From Druceiella hillmani (lineage: Eukaryota; Arthropoda; Insecta; Lepidoptera; Hepialidae), in contig JAYKKI010000074.1 in assembly GCA_039881145.1 (NCBI GenBank), positions 12,031,501 through 12,095,500 of the forward strand: 64,000 bases of DNA, written 5' to 3'. The position numbers and the translations under genes are program-made. This document shows positions 59,881-64,000 of the stretch, in pieces; position 1 is the first letter of the stretch, and each line of letters begins with the position of its first letter. The notes under the pieces were generated by a model. It saw only the letters and a program-made list of their open reading frames with translations. It ran no database searches and was not told where the DNA came from.

Positions 59881-60069
59881 TTCATTTCAATAAAATACTT
59901 TCACTGTTCATTCTTTAAGTTACATTGTTCATTTACTAAAAAACTTGAAATACTTGAAATGTTCATTTCAATAAAATACTTTCACTGTTTATTATTGAAG
60001 TTATATTGTTCATTTATTAAAAAAAACATAAAATACTTGAAATGTTCATTTCAAGAAAATACTTTCACT
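59881..60069. repeat. Minisatellite, unit 81-83 bp, about 2.3 copies
   Basis: Units start at 59,881, 59,962 and 60,045 with ttcatttcaa(t/g)aaaatactttcac and include ttacattgttcattta and tacttgaaatg. The first two units are about 87% alike by eye; the third is truncated. Confidence 0.92.
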
Positions 60070-61480
60070 TCCAACGTGGTACGTGACTCTCGGTGATCAA
60101 ATCCGCTCGATCTGCGAATCTGCTGAATCGCTTTTGTCCGATTTTCATGAATTGAAGAAGAAAGGTAAAACTTTTTTAAATTTTGCTTAGTAGCCCATAA
60201 AATGACTTCATGTAGAGGTGCCCCTATTTTTTTCTCTTTTTCTAAGATGAGTAAAGAAATTACATTTCAAAAGAACTGCATAACCGTGAGCTGAATATGT
60301 CAAGAAGGCCAGATTGCAGAGTTCAAGAAAGAACACATGACTAACGATATTAAATCAAGGCGTTACGTAAGCCTAGTTCCATCGTCTACGAGGGTCCTTG
60401 TAGTAGCTTACCATTTCTTTAGGAAACACTGGTTTGGAAAAAATCTTATTAATTGTATCATAAATATATCACGATAGAGCATAGAGAGATTTATATATTT
60501 ATTGCTTTTTTTTAATTGATATCATCGAAACCTCTTGCTGATTCAAAATATTTTTATTTCATTTCCCATAAGTTTAGACACATGATTATCAAATAATAGC
60601 GGGCTTGCTGTACTAAAAGTGGTTATAACTTGAAGGGTGAATTTTTCTATTCTTTGTTTACATATTAGTTATTTACATTTACCGATTATTCGAAACCAAA
60701 TATTTTTTTTTTTCAATCTGAGAGTCTTAATACATATTTTCATGGCTTTAACTTTAATAATTTGAGAATTTCCGTACAATTTGTCGCCCAAACCTTCGCT
60801 CCTTTTGGATTAAATTTCATAAATTAGTATCTTGAGTATAAAATTTGATAACTTTTAGATGTTTTGGTACAAAGTTTGTAAGTTTCATAATCTTCAAGAT
60901 TTCGTAATGAGTCACTTGGTGGATGAGGGACTGGTGTTTTGTGTTTGATTTATATATATATTTATATAGGTTATATTTTTCTAATGCAATTAATCGAATA
61001 TAATTTTAAAACACTCTTTACTAATTTTTGTGTATATGAGTTTGGTATAAATTATAAACAGTAATTACTTTGATATTAAACTGTAACAGTTTTAATAACA
61101 CATATTTTAGATAATTTCGAAGTATATACCACAAATCCAAACTTAAATGAAACAATTAATACTAAAGAAAAGTAAATATTGACACAAATGATTTATAAGA
61201 ATACTTTTTCTTTCGAGACAATAGCGCTAAAATATTGCATTTAAAAAATAATTTTTATGCTGAAAAATGCAAATTTCATTTAAATAGGCATCTGCGTTTG
61301 ACGCAGTCAAGAAATACCTGGAAAAATTATTGCTATTCATTTATAAATTTTTTTTGGATTCCTTATCATCACACATATTTTCCACTTTTATATAATTTTT
61401 TGTGTCCCTTTTATTGAAATATATCGACATAAATTATACTAATTTGTGCCATAATTTCTTTTACACAGTGCCAAATCTTT
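60070..61480. other. Gene-free part of copy D
   Basis: Aligns with 46.4-47.6 kb of copy C. No recognisable gene. The 60-codon frame at 61,235-61,417 is not preserved in C. Confidence 0.5.
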
Positions 61481-61542
61481 ATTACTTTATAAATAAACTT
61501 TTTGCGAATTAAGATTCACGAAAAGTTTATTTATAAAGTAAT
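61481..61542. repeat. Near-perfect palindrome, 30 bp arms, 2 bp loop
   Basis: 61,481-61,510 and 61,513-61,542 are complementary with three mismatches near the centre. The outer 22 bp of each arm is perfect. Confidence 0.92.
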
Positions 61543-61864
61543 GCCTAATAAATTTATATAATATCGAAACAAAATGTAAATAAGTCTTGCCTTTAAATTT
61601 TGGCTTTTTCCTAGAACCTAGATAAATTCAATCTCCCTTGAATGGTTTTATAGATTACAAAAAACCTTAACTTTAAAATTCACAATCAAAATTGTAAATA
61701 AGAATTAAATTGGGTTGTTAACTTTCAAGAAACAAATTCACTCCTATATCCCGAAGGCAATCAAACCCAAATCGTACCAGATTAAATCTCATGATTCGTC
61801 AATGTATATCGTCGATGGGAAAGCTGAACTATTCCAATACCCCTTTATTATTATGTTCAATAAA

Positions 61865-62035
61865 GCGCAGAGAATTATTTCGAGCACGTACGGGTTAATG
61901 AAGATACGATCAGCATCCTTCCATTACGTAATTACATCACGCTCCCTTACCAGTCTACTATGTGCTATGTCGTTCTTTCCCGACTATGGCGTGCTACGGC
62001 GCTTATATATTAGGTGGCAGATGGCATAAGAGGTA
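61865..62035. other. Conserved noncoding island with bZIP-type palindrome, copy D
   Basis: Partner of 48,395-48,565. ATTACGTAAT at 61,923-61,932 is unchanged, as are cgagcacgtacgg and attacatcac. The 104-codon frame over it (61,715-62,029) is disrupted in copy C. Confidence 0.45.
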
Positions 62036-62459
62036 GGATATTTATGCAATATTTGCTAATAAATACATGTGACATTTTGTTTGTTTGTGTTCACTTTTTA
62101 CTCAATTACGCAAAAAACAGACACGTTAATCAAATGGACGTCTTGTCGTCTGTCGTATAGAAAGCTTCTAAAAGTGGTCAACGCATTAAAGATTTTATTT
62201 ATCGCAAGTTTTTTCGTTGACATAATTACGAAAGTCATAAATTGTTTTGCTCAGAAACTTTCTTTAAAAATCTGGTCGAAGGTTATATGTGAGTTATAGG
62301 AAATTATTTAAACACTTTCATATATTGAGAGTGTTAGAATTTTCCTCAATCGTAAAACAATTATTTTGCATGCTTTTAATGAGAGATTAGGATACTACAC
62401 CTCATTAAGGCTTGTTCAATTAATTCAAATTGTATGATTTATTAGATTAGATTTGCATT

Positions 62460-64000
<1,541 letters not shown>

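Larger units (their letters stand above)
50220..62440 (+). repeat. Large segmental duplication, copy D (partner 36.35-49.07 kb)
   Basis: Collinear with copy C; the anchors are listed there. It lies directly downstream of C in the same orientation with only about 1.1 kb between, so the pair is effectively tandem with a unit near 13 kb. Identity by eye is about 65-80%, with shorter islands above that. Confidence 0.8.

Noticed and set aside
59881..60069. Possible CRISPR-like array
   Set aside because: Units are contiguous 81-83 bp tandem repeats without unique spacers, in eukaryotic DNA; an ordinary minisatellite.

Overview
The window reads as A+T-rich (about three quarters by eye), gene-poor nuclear DNA of an arthropod, most likely an insect. 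The reasons are a eukaryotic tRNA-Ala gene, long (TA)n microsatellites, and decayed relics of typical arthropod transposons: piggyBac, Tc1/mariner-like, PIF/Harbinger, a DIRS-like tyrosine-recombinase retrotransposon, and a Jockey/CR1-like LINE. I could not recognise any host protein-coding gene. Every protein-like stretch I could identify belongs to a mobile element, and all are broken by frameshifts, stops or deletions.

Layout. 1-1,200: no gene. 1,200-6,500: duplication copy A, interrupted by a 2.2 kb piggyBac element (2,049-4,233). 6,500-21,200: gene-free DNA with two short tandem duplications, two TA arrays and a tRNA-derived SINE near 20 kb. 21,211-21,283: tRNA-Ala(AGC), minus strand. 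22,200-29,660: copy B of the first duplication, interrupted by a DIRS-like retroelement with inverted terminal repeats (22,919-26,520). 29,660-36,350: mostly gene-free, with TA arrays, a young 206 bp direct repeat (31.2 and 33.9 kb), a GC-rich island (32.5-33.06 kb) and a LINE reverse-transcriptase fragment (35.25-35.7 kb). 36,350-49,070: copy C of a second, larger duplication, carrying a Tc1/mariner-like element (40,390-41,732) and a second piggyBac relic (42.1-43.8 kb). 49,305-49,965: a remnant that may be a third piggyBac. 50,220-62,440: copy D, collinear with C and interrupted by a Harbinger element (about 55.9-58.6 kb). 62,440-64,000: a long TA array, then gene-free sequence.

The main structural result is that much of the window consists of two old duplications, A/B and C/D. 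In each pair the copies later received different transposons, so each copy serves as the empty-site control for the other. Several collinear islands in the pairs remain very similar although they encode nothing, which makes them candidates for regulatory sequence. A second pattern is a series of perfect or near-perfect short palindromes with 34-41 bp arms and 4-5 bp loops. They look like fold-back (template-switch) duplications, and one of them breaks the Tc1/mariner transposase. Identities and boundaries were estimated by eye, without alignment software.
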